From Sphingomonadales bacterium (GTDB taxonomy: Bacteria > Pseudomonadota > Alphaproteobacteria > Sphingomonadales > Sphingomonadaceae), in the NCBI GenBank assembly GCA_027486275.1, contig JAIXPM010000144.1, positions 1 to 8,019 on the forward strand: a DNA stretch of 8,019 nucleotides. Direction: 5' to 3'. The translations under genes were made by a program, and so were the position numbers. Of this stretch, positions 1 to 6,223 are shown piece by piece; positions within the stretch are counted from its first letter, which is position 1; each line of letters begins with the position of its first letter. The notes beneath the pieces are model-generated. The model saw only the letters and a list, made by a program, of their open reading frames with translations. It was not told the DNA's origin and made no database searches.

Positions 1-255
1 GTGCTGATCGGCGGCCGACGGTTCCCGGTGGTGGGCCGGGTGACGATGAACACGCTGATGGTTGATGTGACCGACGCCCGCGACACGGTGCGGCTGGGCG
101 ACGAGGTGGTGCTGTTCGGTAAGCAGGGCGGTGAGCGCATTACCCAGGCCGAACTGGAAGCCAATTCCCAGGCCTATGGCCCCGAATTGTTGGGCGTGCT
201 GGGTGCCGGCCTGCCGCGTGTTCTCAAGCCCAGCGCCGGGCAGGGAGCGGGTTGA
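1..255 (+). CDS. alr: Alanine racemase, C-terminal fragment (5' end outside the window)
   Basis: Alanine racemase is a cytoplasmic PLP enzyme that interconverts L- and D-alanine to supply peptidoglycan synthesis. The 84 visible residues match the C-terminal beta-domain: a GGRRFPVVGRVTM strand near residues 4-16, VDVTD at 21-25, GDEVVLFG at 33-40, an IT-x-x-ELE segment, and a closing ELLGVLGAGLPRVLK stretch. The reading frame is open from base 1, and the GTG there is almost certainly an internal valine, because the PLP-binding lysine domain must lie upstream. The usual Met-Asp pair of the active site reads Met-Asn here (residues 16-17), and the Tyr-Glu expected in the closing motif appears as Pro-Glu, so activity or family membership is less certain than the fold. 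The gene ends 235 nt before rpsL and is probably a separate transcription unit. Confidence 0.78.
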   Translation: MLIGGRRFPVVGRVTMNTLMVDVTDARDTVRLGDEVVLFGKQGGERITQAELEANSQAYGPELLGVLGAGLPRVLKPSAGQGAG

Positions 256-272
256 GGCCACACCCCTACCCG

Positions 273-301
273 TTGACCCGGGGACCCATTGCGGGTAAGG
301 G
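273..301 (+). promoter_or_regulatory. Candidate sigma-70-type promoter of the str operon
   Basis: TTGACC (273-278) is a good -35 match, and a 17-nt spacer leads to TAAGGG (296-301), a poor -10 match. It lies just after alr and about 190 nt before rpsL, where a str promoter is expected. A 6-bp inverted repeat, TACCCG (267-272) and CGGGTA (292-297), overlaps both elements and could be an operator or chance. The -10 weakness keeps this tentative. Confidence 0.35.
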
Positions 302-363
302 CGCGCATCCCTGATCGGTGGCAACGCTGGCGGGGGATACGACAGACGGCACCGTGCGTGGGC

Positions 364-386
364 GGCCTTCCGGGAACCGGGGGGCC
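364..386 (+). terminator. Terminator-like hairpin in the alr-rpsL gap
   Basis: A 10-bp stem pairs 364-373 with 377-386 around a GAA triloop. Eight pairs are G-C and two are G-U. It is followed directly by TTTC (387-390), so the U-tract is short. It could end alr transcription, or, if the promoter at 273-301 is real, act as an attenuator in the rpsL leader. The sequence alone does not decide between these. Confidence 0.4.
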
Positions 387-399
387 TTTCGCGCTTATG

Positions 400-426
400 T
401 GATGACCGCCTTCACGGGTGTCATCA
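400..426 (+). other. Stem-loop in the rpsL leader
   Basis: A perfect 7-bp stem pairs TGATGAC (400-406) with GTCATCA (420-426) around a 13-nt loop. There is no T-run after it, so it is not a terminator. It lies 64 nt upstream of the rpsL start and may be a structured part of the 5' untranslated region; a chance dyad is possible. Confidence 0.3.
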
Positions 427-490
427 ACGGGGCAGGTCTGGAGTAGGCGTTTGGCCATGGTGGCCATTTGCCGAAGCGAGAAGAGAGACG

Positions 491-862
491 ATGCCAACGA
501 TCAACCAGTTGATCCGCAAGGGTCGCACGCCCCAGAAGGCGCGCAACAAGGTGCCGGCCATGGAGGCCAACCCGCAGAAGCGTGGTGTTTGCACCCGCGT
601 TTATACCACCACCCCCAAGAAGCCGAACTCGGCGCTCCGCAAGGTGGCCAAGATCCGTCTGACCAATGGCTTTGAAGTTATCGGTTATATCCCGGGTGAA
701 GGCCACAACCTGCAGGAACACTCGGTCGTGCTGATTCGCGGCGGCCGCGTGAAGGATCTTCCCGGCGTGCGCTATCACATCGTTCGCGGTGTGCTCGACA
801 CGCAGGGTGTGAAGAACCGCAAGCAGAGCCGTTCGAAGTACGGCGCGAAGCGTCCGAAGTAA
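491..862 (+). CDS. rpsL: 30S ribosomal protein S12
   Basis: S12 sits at the decoding centre of the 30S subunit and monitors codon-anticodon pairing together with 16S rRNA. The 123-residue product has the standard length and the full family signature: [12 protein letters not shown] at the start, [18 protein letters not shown] at 40-57, [14 protein letters not shown] at 65-78 and [13 protein letters not shown] at 84-96. The streptomycin-contact lysines are both present (Lys43 in PKKPNS, Lys88 in RVKDLP), so no classical resistance substitution is seen at these sites. Asp89, the residue that RimO methylthiolates in E. coli, is also conserved. The start is fixed by the family N-terminus; the preceding AAGAGAG is only a weak Shine-Dalgarno. 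It is the first gene of the str block and is followed 14 nt later by rpsG. Confidence 0.98.
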   Translation: MPTINQLIRKGRTPQKARNKVPAMEANPQKRGVCTRVYTTTPKKPNSALRKVAKIRLTNGFEVIGYIPGEGHNLQEHSVVLIRGGRVKDLPGVRYHIVRGVLDTQGVKNRKQSRSKYGAKRPK

Positions 863-876
863 GGGGGATATAGATC

Positions 877-1347
877 ATGTCACGTCGTCGTCGCCCCGAA
901 AAGCGCGTCATCCTGCCGGATCCCAAGTTCGGCGATCAGGTGCTTTCCAAATTCATGAACCTCGTCATGCTGCAGGGCAAGAAGTCGGTCGCCGAATCGA
1001 TCGTCTATTCCGCCCTGGAAGTGATCGAGACCAAGAGCCGCCGCGAACCGCTGGGCGTGTTCCACGATGCGCTCGCCAACGTGCGCCCGGGTATCGAAGT
1101 GCGCAGCCGCCGTGTCGGTGGTGCCACCTATCAGGTGCCCGTCGAAGTGCGTCCGGAACGTGGCCAGGCCCTGGCCATCCGCTGGATCATCTCGGCCGCC
1201 CGCAAGCGCGCCGAGCACACCATGGCCGCCCGCCTGTCAGCCGAACTGATGGACGCCGCTGCCAACCGTGGTTCGGCCGTGAAGAAGCGTGAAGACACGC
1301 ACCGGATGGCGGAAGCCAACCGCGCCTTCTCGCACTATCGCTGGTAA
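877..1347 (+). CDS. rpsG: 30S ribosomal protein S7
   Basis: S7 is the primary binder of the 3' major domain of 16S rRNA; it nucleates assembly of the 30S head and touches tRNA at the E site. The 156-residue product is the typical bacterial length, with the basic [11 protein letters not shown]-terminus, [34 protein letters not shown] (101-120), and a C-terminus ending in AFSHYRW. A strong AGGGGG Shine-Dalgarno (862-867) lies 9 nt before the ATG and overlaps the rpsL stop codon, which suggests translational coupling. In E. coli S7 represses its own operon by binding a much longer rpsL-rpsG spacer; here the spacer is only 14 nt, so that site cannot exist in the same form. Confidence 0.98.
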   Translation: MSRRRRPEKRVILPDPKFGDQVLSKFMNLVMLQGKKSVAESIVYSALEVIETKSRREPLGVFHDALANVRPGIEVRSRRVGGATYQVPVEVRPERGQALAIRWIISAARKRAEHTMAARLSAELMDAAANRGSAVKKREDTHRMAEANRAFSHYRW

Positions 1348-1354
1348 ATCGTTT

Positions 1355-1382
1355 TGGCCGGCGCTGCGTGCAGTGCCGGCCA
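1355..1382 (+). other. Strong hairpin between rpsG and fusA
   Basis: TGGCCGGC (1355-1362) pairs perfectly with GCCGGCCA (1375-1382), and the interior adds one G-U and four Watson-Crick pairs around a CGTG tetraloop, giving a 12- to 13-bp stem. It starts 8 nt after the rpsG stop. The sequence that follows (CTAATCCTGTTCTT) is only loosely T-rich, so it is a poor terminator. It could be an RNA processing or 3'-end stabilising element, a partial attenuator, or a protein-binding site. Confidence 0.6.
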
Positions 1383-1418
1383 CTAATCCTGTTCTTCTAA
1401 GCCCGAGGCCCTTTTCCC

Positions 1419-3512
1419 ATGCCCCGCACTCATCCACTTGAGCGTTATCGCAACATCGGCATCATGGCCCACATTGATGCCGGCAAGACGACCACGACCG
1501 AGCGCATCCTGTATTACACCGGCAAGTCCTACAAGATTGGCGAAGTGCACGAAGGCACCGCCACCATGGACTGGATGGAGCAGGAGCAAGAGCGCGGTAT
1601 CACCATCACCAGTGCGGCAACCACCTGCTTGTGGTCGGCTGATGAAGGCAATGGCCCCGAGCACCGCATCAATATCATCGACACCCCCGGGCACGTCGAT
1701 TTCACCATCGAAGTGGAGCGCAGCTTGCGCGTGCTCGATGGTGCCGTGGCCTGCTTTGACGGCGTGGCCGGCGTTGAGCCGCAGTCCGAAACCGTGTGGC
1801 GCCAGGCCGACAAGTACAAAGTGCCGCGCATGTGCTTCGTCAACAAGCTCGATCGCACCGGTGCCAACTTCAATCGCTGCGTGCAGATGATCAAGGATCG
1901 CCTCGGCGCGCGTCCGGCGGTGCTGTATCTGCCGATTGGCCTTGAGAGCGATTTCATCGGTCTGGTCGATCTCGTGCAGAACCGCGCCATCGTCTGGCTC
2001 GAAGAAAGCCTGGGCGCCAAGTTCGAATACAAGGACATTCCGGCTGACATGGCGGAAGCCGCCGCTGTCGCCCGTTCCGAACTGATCGAAATGGCCGTCG
2101 AGCAGGACGACGCGCTGATGGAGGCCTATCTCGAAGGCACCGAGCCGACGACGGCCCAGCTCAAGGCGCTGATCCGCAAGGGCACGCTGAACTTCGATTT
2201 CGTGCCGGTGCTGTGCGGTTCGGCGTTCAAGAACAAGGGCGTGCAGCCGCTGCTCGATGCCGTGGTCGATTATCTGCCGAGCCCGCTCGACATTCCGCCG
2301 ATGCACGGAATCAACCTGAAGGATGAGGACGAAATCCGCGAAGCATCGGATGATGCGCCGTTCTCGGCACTGGCCTTCAAGATCATGACCGATCCGTTCG
2401 TTGGCACGCTGACCTTTGCCCGTATTTATTCGGGCAAGATGGAAGCCGCCTCGACCGTGCTCAACTCCGTCAAGGACAAGCGCGAAAAGATCGGCCGCAT
2501 GCTGCTGATGCACGCCAACAACCGTGAAGACATCAAGGAAGCCTTTGCCGGCGACATCATCGCGCTGGTTGGCCTGAAGGATGTGACCACGGGTGACACG
2601 CTGTGTGCGCCGCTGAAGCCGATCATCCTGGAGCGCATGGAATTCCCCGAGCCGGTGATCGAAGTCGCCGTGGAACCCAAGACCAAGGCCGACCAGGAAA
2701 AGATGGGCATCGCCCTCAACCGCCTGGCGCAGGAAGATCCGTCTTTCCGCGTGTCGTCGGACAATGAAAGCGGCCAGACCATCATCAAGGGGATGGGCGA
2801 ACTTCACCTCGAAATCTTGGTGGATCGCATGCGCCGCGAATTCAAGGTCGAAGCCAACGTGGGTGCGCCGCAGGTGGCCTATCGCGAGTCGCTGGCCCGC
2901 AAGGTGGACGTGGATTACACCCACAAGAAACAGTCCGGCGGCTCCGGCCAGTTCGGGCGGATCAAGTTCACTGTCGAACCCGGCGAGCGCGGTTCGGGTG
3001 TCATCTTCAAGGATGAGGTCAAGGGCGGCAACGTGCCCAAGGAATATATCCCGGCCGTCGAAAAGGGTATCCGCGAAGTTGCTTCGTCGGGCCACCTGAT
3101 CGGCTTCCCGCTGATCGACTTCACGGCCACGCTGTATGACGGCGCTTATCACGACGTCGATTCTTCGGCCCTGGCGTTTGAAATCACCGGGCGTGGCGGC
3201 ATGCGCGAAGCGGCTGACAAGGCCGGCATCAAGATCCTCGAACCGATCATGAAGGTCGAGGTGGTGACACCGGAAGATTATCTGGGTGACGTGATCGGCG
3301 ACTTGAACAGCCGCCGTGGCCAGATCCAGGGCACCGATACCCGCGGCAATGCGCAGGTGATCGATGCCATGGTGCCGCTGGCCAACATGTTCGGGTACGT
3401 GAACAATCTGCGCTCGATGTCGCAGGGTCGTGCCCAGTACTCCATGCAGTTCAGCCACTACGACGAAGTGCCGTCGAACGTGGCTGAGGAAATCAAGCTC
3501 AAGCTGGCTTGA
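1419..3512 (+). CDS. fusA: Translation elongation factor G
   Basis: EF-G is the GTPase that drives tRNA-mRNA translocation and, with the ribosome recycling factor, splits post-termination ribosomes. The 697-residue length is normal. All G-domain motifs are present: G1 AHIDAGKT (17-24), switch I RGITI with Thr62, G3 DTPGH (88-92), G4 NKLD (142-145) and G5 GSA (267-269). Domain III carries GMGELHLEI (458-466), domain IV begins with the family motif QSGGSGQFG, and the C-terminus has [19 protein letters not shown] and [13 protein letters not shown]. The start is set by the conserved [17 protein letters not shown]-terminus, with GAGG (1405-1408) 10 nt upstream of the ATG. It matches the canonical str-operon EF-G rather than a divergent EF-G2. 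A long hairpin separates it from rpsG. Confidence 0.98.
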   Translation: MPRTHPLERYRNIGIMAHIDAGKTTTTERILYYTGKSYKIGEVHEGTATMDWMEQEQERGITITSAATTCLWSADEGNGPEHRINIIDTPGHVDFTIEVERSLRVLDGAVACFDGVAGVEPQSETVWRQADKYKVPRMCFVNKLDRTGANFNRCVQMIKDRLGARPAVLYLPIGLESDFIGLVDLVQNRAIVWLEESLGAKFEYKDIPADMAEAAAVARSELIEMAVEQDDALMEAYLEGTEPTTAQLKALIRKGTLNFDFVPVLCGSAFKNKGVQPLLDAVVDYLPSPLDIPPMHGINLKDEDEIREASDDAPFSALAFKIMTDPFVGTLTFARIYSGKMEAASTVLNSVKDKREKIGRMLLMHANNREDIKEAFAGDIIALVGLKDVTTGDTLCAPLKPIILERMEFPEPVIEVAVEPKTKADQEKMGIALNRLAQEDPSFRVSSDNESGQTIIKGMGELHLEILVDRMRREFKVEANVGAPQVAYRESLARKVDVDYTHKKQSGGSGQFGRIKFTVEPGERGSGVIFKDEVKGGNVPKEYIPAVEKGIREVASSGHLIGFPLIDFTATLYDGAYHDVDSSALAFEITGRGGMREAADKAGIKILEPIMKVEVVTPEDYLGDVIGDLNSRRGQIQGTDTRGNAQVIDAMVPLANMFGYVNNLRSMSQGRAQYSMQFSHYDEVPSNVAEEIKLKLA

Positions 3513-3532
3513 TTTTTCGCGAAAGCCGGCTA

Positions 3533-3595
3533 GTCAGCGCGCCTCTGGGCACGATGATTCGGCCGGTTCTCCGCTGACACCACCGCCAGGGCGGT
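3533..3595 (+). repeat. Inverted repeats in the fusA-tuf spacer
   Basis: Two dyads lie in this 149-nt gap. GTCAGCG (3533-3539) is matched by CGCTGAC (3572-3578) across 32 nt, and ACCGCC (3582-3587) is matched by GGCGGT (3590-3595). A further 10-bp palindrome, TTTCGCGAAA, sits at 3515-3524 just after the fusA stop. None is followed by a T-run. They may be RNA structure or operator half-sites near a tuf promoter, or incidental. Confidence 0.3.
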
Positions 3596-3611
3596 TCCGT
3601 TGTGGACCCGC

Positions 3612-3617
3612 CATAAT
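3612..3617 (+). promoter_or_regulatory. Possible -10 element of a tuf promoter
   Basis: CATAAT matches the sigma-70 -10 consensus at five of six positions and lies 44 nt before the tuf ATG. No convincing -35 is seen at 16-18 nt spacing; the best placed hexamer is GC-rich and overlaps the dyad at 3582-3595. An internal tuf promoter would let EF-Tu be made in excess of EF-G, but the evidence here is thin. Confidence 0.25.
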
Positions 3618-3661
3618 CGTTGAACGCCTCACACGTTGAGCAAGGAAGAAGGTTCAAGGCC

Positions 3662-4852
3662 ATGGCCAAAGCAAAATTCGAGCGGAACAAGCCGCACTGC
3701 AACATCGGGACCATCGGTCACGTCGACCATGGCAAGACCTCGCTGACCGCCGCGATCACCAAGATCCTGGCCGAAACCGGTGGCGCCACTTTCACGTCGT
3801 ACGACAACATCGATAAGGCCCCGGAAGAGCGTGAGCGCGGCATCACCATCTCGACCGCCCACGTCGAGTATGAAACCGCCAACCGCCACTATGCCCACGT
3901 CGATTGCCCCGGCCACGCCGATTATGTGAAGAACATGATCACCGGCGCCGCGCAGATGGACGGCGCGATCCTGGTCGTGTCCGCCACCGATGGCCCGATG
4001 CCGCAGACCAAGGAGCACATCCTGCTCGCCAAGCAGGTTGGCGTGCCGTCGATGGTCGTGTTCATGAACAAGTGCGACTTGGTCGACGACGAGGAAATCC
4101 TCGAGCTGGTCGAAATGGAAATCCGCGAAGAACTGTCCAAGCGCGATTTCGATGGCGACAACATTCCGATCGTCCGTGGTTCGGCCGTGTGCGCGCTGAA
4201 CGGCACCAACGACAAGCTGGGCCGTGAAGCCATCCTGGCGCTGATGGCCGCTGTCGACAGCTACATCCCGCAGCCGGAGCGTCCGCTGGACAAGCCGTTC
4301 CTGATGCCGATCGAAGACGTGTTCTCGATTTCGGGTCGCGGCACCGTGGTGACCGGCCGCGTTGAAACCGGCATCGTCAAGGTTGGCGAAGAAATCGAAA
4401 TCGTCGGCATCCACGACACCCGCAAGTCCGTGTGCACCGGCGTCGAAATGTTCCGCAAGCTGCTCGATCAGGGCCAGGCTGGCGACAACATCGGCGCCCT
4501 GCTGCGCGGCGTTGGCCGTGAAGACGTGGAACGTGGCCAGGTGCTCTGCAAGCCCGGCTCGATCAAGCCGCACACCGAGTTCACCGCCGAAGTCTACGTG
4601 CTGTCGAAGGACGAAGGCGGCCGTCACACGCCGTTCTTTGCCAACTACCGCCCGCAGTTCTACTTCCGCACCACCGACGTCACCGGCACCGTTGAACTGC
4701 CGGCTGGCACCGAAATGGTGATGCCGGGCGACAACGTGCAGCTGACCGTCAAGCTGATCGCTCCGATCGCCATGGATCCGGGTCTGCGCTTCGCCATTCG
4801 CGAAGGCGGCCGTACCGTTGGCGCCGGCGTGGTTGCAACCGTCATCAAGTGA
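3662..4852 (+). CDS. tuf: Translation elongation factor Tu
   Basis: EF-Tu is the abundant GTPase that delivers aminoacyl-tRNA to the ribosomal A site. With the ATG at 3662 the product has 396 residues, a standard EF-Tu length, and begins [20 protein letters not shown] as the family does. A TTG at 3620 would add 14 non-conserved residues and is rejected. Motifs: G1 GHVDHGKT (19-26), switch I Thr62, G3 DCPGH (81-85) with catalytic His85, G4 NKCD (136-139) and G5 SAV (174-176). The beta-barrel domains II and III follow, ending [20 protein letters not shown] (3647-3652) provides a ribosome binding site 9 nt from the ATG. It is the last gene of the str block; alphaproteobacteria often carry a second copy elsewhere, which this window cannot show. 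Confidence 0.98.
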   Translation: MAKAKFERNKPHCNIGTIGHVDHGKTSLTAAITKILAETGGATFTSYDNIDKAPEERERGITISTAHVEYETANRHYAHVDCPGHADYVKNMITGAAQMDGAILVVSATDGPMPQTKEHILLAKQVGVPSMVVFMNKCDLVDDEEILELVEMEIREELSKRDFDGDNIPIVRGSAVCALNGTNDKLGREAILALMAAVDSYIPQPERPLDKPFLMPIEDVFSISGRGTVVTGRVETGIVKVGEEIEIVGIHDTRKSVCTGVEMFRKLLDQGQAGDNIGALLRGVGREDVERGQVLCKPGSIKPHTEFTAEVYVLSKDEGGRHTPFFANYRPQFYFRTTDVTGTVELPAGTEMVMPGDNVQLTVKLIAPIAMDPGLRFAIREGGRTVGAGVVATVIK

Positions 4853-4858
4853 GTGTAA

Positions 4859-4886
4859 AGGGCCGTTTCCCTAGGGAAGCGGCCCT
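4859..4886 (+). terminator. Hairpin just after tuf, weak terminator
   Basis: AGGGCCG (4859-4865) pairs with CGGCCCT (4880-4886); the interior adds one U-G and four further pairs around a CTAG loop, for a 12-bp stem. It starts 7 nt after the tuf stop. The following GATTCGTC has no U-tract, so efficient intrinsic termination is doubtful. A 3'-end stabilising or processing role for the tuf mRNA is equally possible. Confidence 0.5.
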
Positions 4887-4915
4887 GATTCGTCAGCGCG
4901 TGGAAACACAGCGCG

Positions 4916-4942
4916 GATGAAAAAAGCCGGGCCCCGCGGCTT
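4916..4942 (-). terminator. Minus-strand terminator-like hairpin
   Basis: Read on the minus strand, AAGCCG (4942-4937) and CGGCTT (4929-4924) form a 6-bp stem with a 7-nt GC-rich loop, and the T-run continues to 4920 (six Ts in all). This has the layout of an intrinsic terminator for leftward transcription, although no minus-strand gene is evident in the window. On the + strand it is a hairpin preceded by As. Confidence 0.35.
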
Positions 4943-4965
4943 GAAACCCAGGGGCAGTTATTCTG

Positions 4966-5035
4966 AAGCGGCCGGTGCAACCCCGACCTCACATCCAGTG
5001 ATGAGCTGGCGGGGATGTGTCGGTCCGCTTTTTTT
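4966..5035 (+). terminator. Candidate S10-operon leader terminator/attenuator
   Basis: AAGCGG (4966-4971) pairs with CCGCTT (5025-5030). Past a bulged T5024 the stem continues with CCG (4972-4974) and CGG (5021-5023) plus two G-U pairs. An inner stem pairs CACATCC (4990-4996) with GGATGTG (5013-5019). Seven Ts (5029-5035) follow, the classic intrinsic terminator layout, ending 30 nt before rpsJ. It could close the tuf transcript, attenuate entry into the S10 operon, or both. Alternative pairings inside it (CCCCG 4981-4985 with CGGGG 5010-5014; CCAG 4995-4998 with CTGG 5006-5009) compete with the inner stem. E. coli has an L4-controlled attenuator in its S10 leader; similar regulation here is inferred from position only. 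Confidence 0.6.
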
Positions 5036-5065
5036 GAATGAACGCTGTTTTACAAGATTGGTGCC

Positions 5066-5380
5066 ATGGACGCTCAGAACATCCGCATTCGCCTGAAGGC
5101 TTTTGACCATCGTGTGCTCGATCTGGCCACCGGTGAGATCGCCGACACCGCCAAGCGGACTGGTGCGGCCATCCGTGGCCCGATTCCGCTGCCGACGCGC
5201 TTCGAGAAGTTCACCGTGAACCGCTCGCCGCACGTCGACAAGAAGAGCCGTGAACAGTTCGAGGTGCGCACCTACAAGCGCCTCCTCGACATTGTTGACC
5301 CGACCCCGCAGACGGTGGACGCGCTGATGAAGCTCGATCTGGCCGCCGGCGTGGACGTGGAAATCAAACTCGGCAAGTAA
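5066..5380 (+). CDS. rpsJ: 30S ribosomal protein S10 (NusE)
   Basis: S10 is a late-binding protein of the 30S head and, as NusE, partners NusB in transcription antitermination and links NusG to the ribosome. The 104-residue product has the expected length and motifs: [16 protein letters not shown] at the start, [35 protein letters not shown] in the centre, and [19 protein letters not shown] toward the end. The ATG at 5066 is supported by the conserved N-terminus and an in-frame TGA just upstream. The 20 nt before it hold no purine-rich Shine-Dalgarno comparable with the neighbours. It is the first gene of the S10 operon and is separated from tuf by a structured 213-nt spacer. Confidence 0.98.
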   Translation: MDAQNIRIRLKAFDHRVLDLATGEIADTAKRTGAAIRGPIPLPTRFEKFTVNRSPHVDKKSREQFEVRTYKRLLDIVDPTPQTVDALMKLDLAAGVDVEIKLGK

Positions 5381-5389
5381 CCGTCTCGA

Positions 5390-5412
5390 CCAAATACGCG
5401 GAGCGAATTTGG
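5390..5412 (+). other. First hairpin of the rpsJ-rplC spacer
   Basis: CCAAAT (5390-5395) pairs with ATTTGG (5407-5412). Inside an A-A mismatch, CGC (5397-5399) pairs with GCG (5403-5405) around a GGA loop. It starts 10 nt after the rpsJ stop and has no T-run after it. It may act in RNA processing or translational control of rplC, or may be a chance structure. Confidence 0.4.
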
Positions 5413-5421
5413 AAGGGTCAC

Positions 5422-5450
5422 GCCCCTCTCCCGGGAACACCGGATGGGGC
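5422..5450 (+). other. Second hairpin of the rpsJ-rplC spacer
   Basis: GCCCC (5422-5426) pairs with GGGGC (5446-5450), and inside a 4x2 internal loop CCGG (5431-5434) pairs with CCGG (5440-5443) around a GAACA loop. It ends 9 nt before the strong rplC Shine-Dalgarno, so it could modulate ribosome access. No terminator U-tract follows. Confidence 0.45.
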
Positions 5451-5471
5451 CTCTGATGAAAGGAGCAGATC

Positions 5472-6221
5472 ATGCGCACAGGCGTGATCGCGAAGAAAAT
5501 GGGGATGACGCGGATTTTCCGCGACGACGGCCGGCACGTTCCGGTCACCGTTCTTGCCCTCGAGAACAACCAGGTTATCGCGGTGAAGACCGACGAGACC
5601 GATGGCTACACCGCTGTCCAGCTTGGCGCTGGCGCGAAGAAGGCCAAGAACACCACGAAGCCGGAGCGCGGCCATTTCGGTAAGGCCGAAGTGGAGCCCA
5701 AGGCCAAGGTGGCGGAATTCCGCGTGGCAGCAGATGCCGTGCTGGAACCCGGCGCCACCATTTCTGCAGATCATTTCATCCCGGGCCAGATGGTTGATGT
5801 CACCGGCATCACCCAGGGCAAGGGCTTTGCCGGCGTCATGAAGCGCTGGAACTTCGGCGGTCTGCGCGCCACCCACGGCGTCTCGGTCTCGCACCGCTCG
5901 CACGGTTCGACTGGCCAGCGCCAGGACCCGGGCAAGGTGTTCAAGGGCAAGAAGATGGCCGGGCACATGGGTGCCAAGCAGCGCACCCAGCAGAATCTTG
6001 AAATCGTGTCGACTGATGTCGAGCGCGGTCTGATCTTCGTGATGGGCTCAGTGCCCGGCTCGAAGGGCGGCTGGCTGCTCATCAAGGACGCCGTCAAGGT
6101 CGCCCGTAACGCCGACGCCCCGTACCCGGCCGCTCTCAAGGTGGCTGCCAACACCAACGTCGTGACTGCGGATGTGGTTGATGCCGCACCGGCCGTTGCT
6201 GACGAAACCACGGAGGCCTGA
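5472..6221 (+). CDS. rplC: 50S ribosomal protein L3
   Basis: L3 is an early 50S assembly protein whose extended loop reaches the peptidyl transferase centre. The product has 249 residues. It starts [16 protein letters not shown] as the family does and carries [17 protein letters not shown] (112-128) and the loop motif [23 protein letters not shown] (145-167). Gln149 corresponds to the glutamine that PrmB methylates in E. coli. About 25 C-terminal residues (from AANTNV on) form an Ala/Val-rich acidic tail absent from the 209-residue E. coli protein; such tails are, from memory, common in alphaproteobacterial L3. An AAGGAG site (5460-5465) lies 6 nt before the ATG, one of the best in the window. 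The gap to rplD is 2 nt. Confidence 0.97.
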   Translation: MRTGVIAKKMGMTRIFRDDGRHVPVTVLALENNQVIAVKTDETDGYTAVQLGAGAKKAKNTTKPERGHFGKAEVEPKAKVAEFRVAADAVLEPGATISADHFIPGQMVDVTGITQGKGFAGVMKRWNFGGLRATHGVSVSHRSHGSTGQRQDPGKVFKGKKMAGHMGAKQRTQQNLEIVSTDVERGLIFVMGSVPGSKGGWLLIKDAVKVARNADAPYPAALKVAANTNVVTADVVDAAPAVADETTEA

Positions 6222-6223
6222 TC

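Noticed and set aside
446..464. GGCCAT repeats around 450-462 (near-palindrome with TGGCCA) before rpsL
   Set aside because: The repeat is short, and the arms cannot form a convincing hairpin beyond a few base pairs, so I do not call it an operator.
1383..3458. A 691-codon open frame on the minus strand opposite fusA
   Set aside because: The + strand frame encodes unmistakable EF-G. The antisense frame is open because of GC-rich codon usage, is rich in His/Arg/Asp as such shadows are, and shows no family motif.
3620..3661. Upstream TTG start that would extend EF-Tu by 14 residues
   Set aside because: The extension is not part of EF-Tu, and the ATG at 3662 has a well-placed Shine-Dalgarno and the conserved [12 protein letters not shown] start.
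3629..4627. A 332-codon minus-strand frame opposite tuf
   Set aside because: It is a shadow of the EF-Tu codons with no recognisable domain and no start context.
5038..5106. A 22-codon ORF starting just after the leader T-run and overlapping the rpsJ start
   Set aside because: It has no Shine-Dalgarno, is very short and shows no sign of conservation; chance is the simplest explanation.
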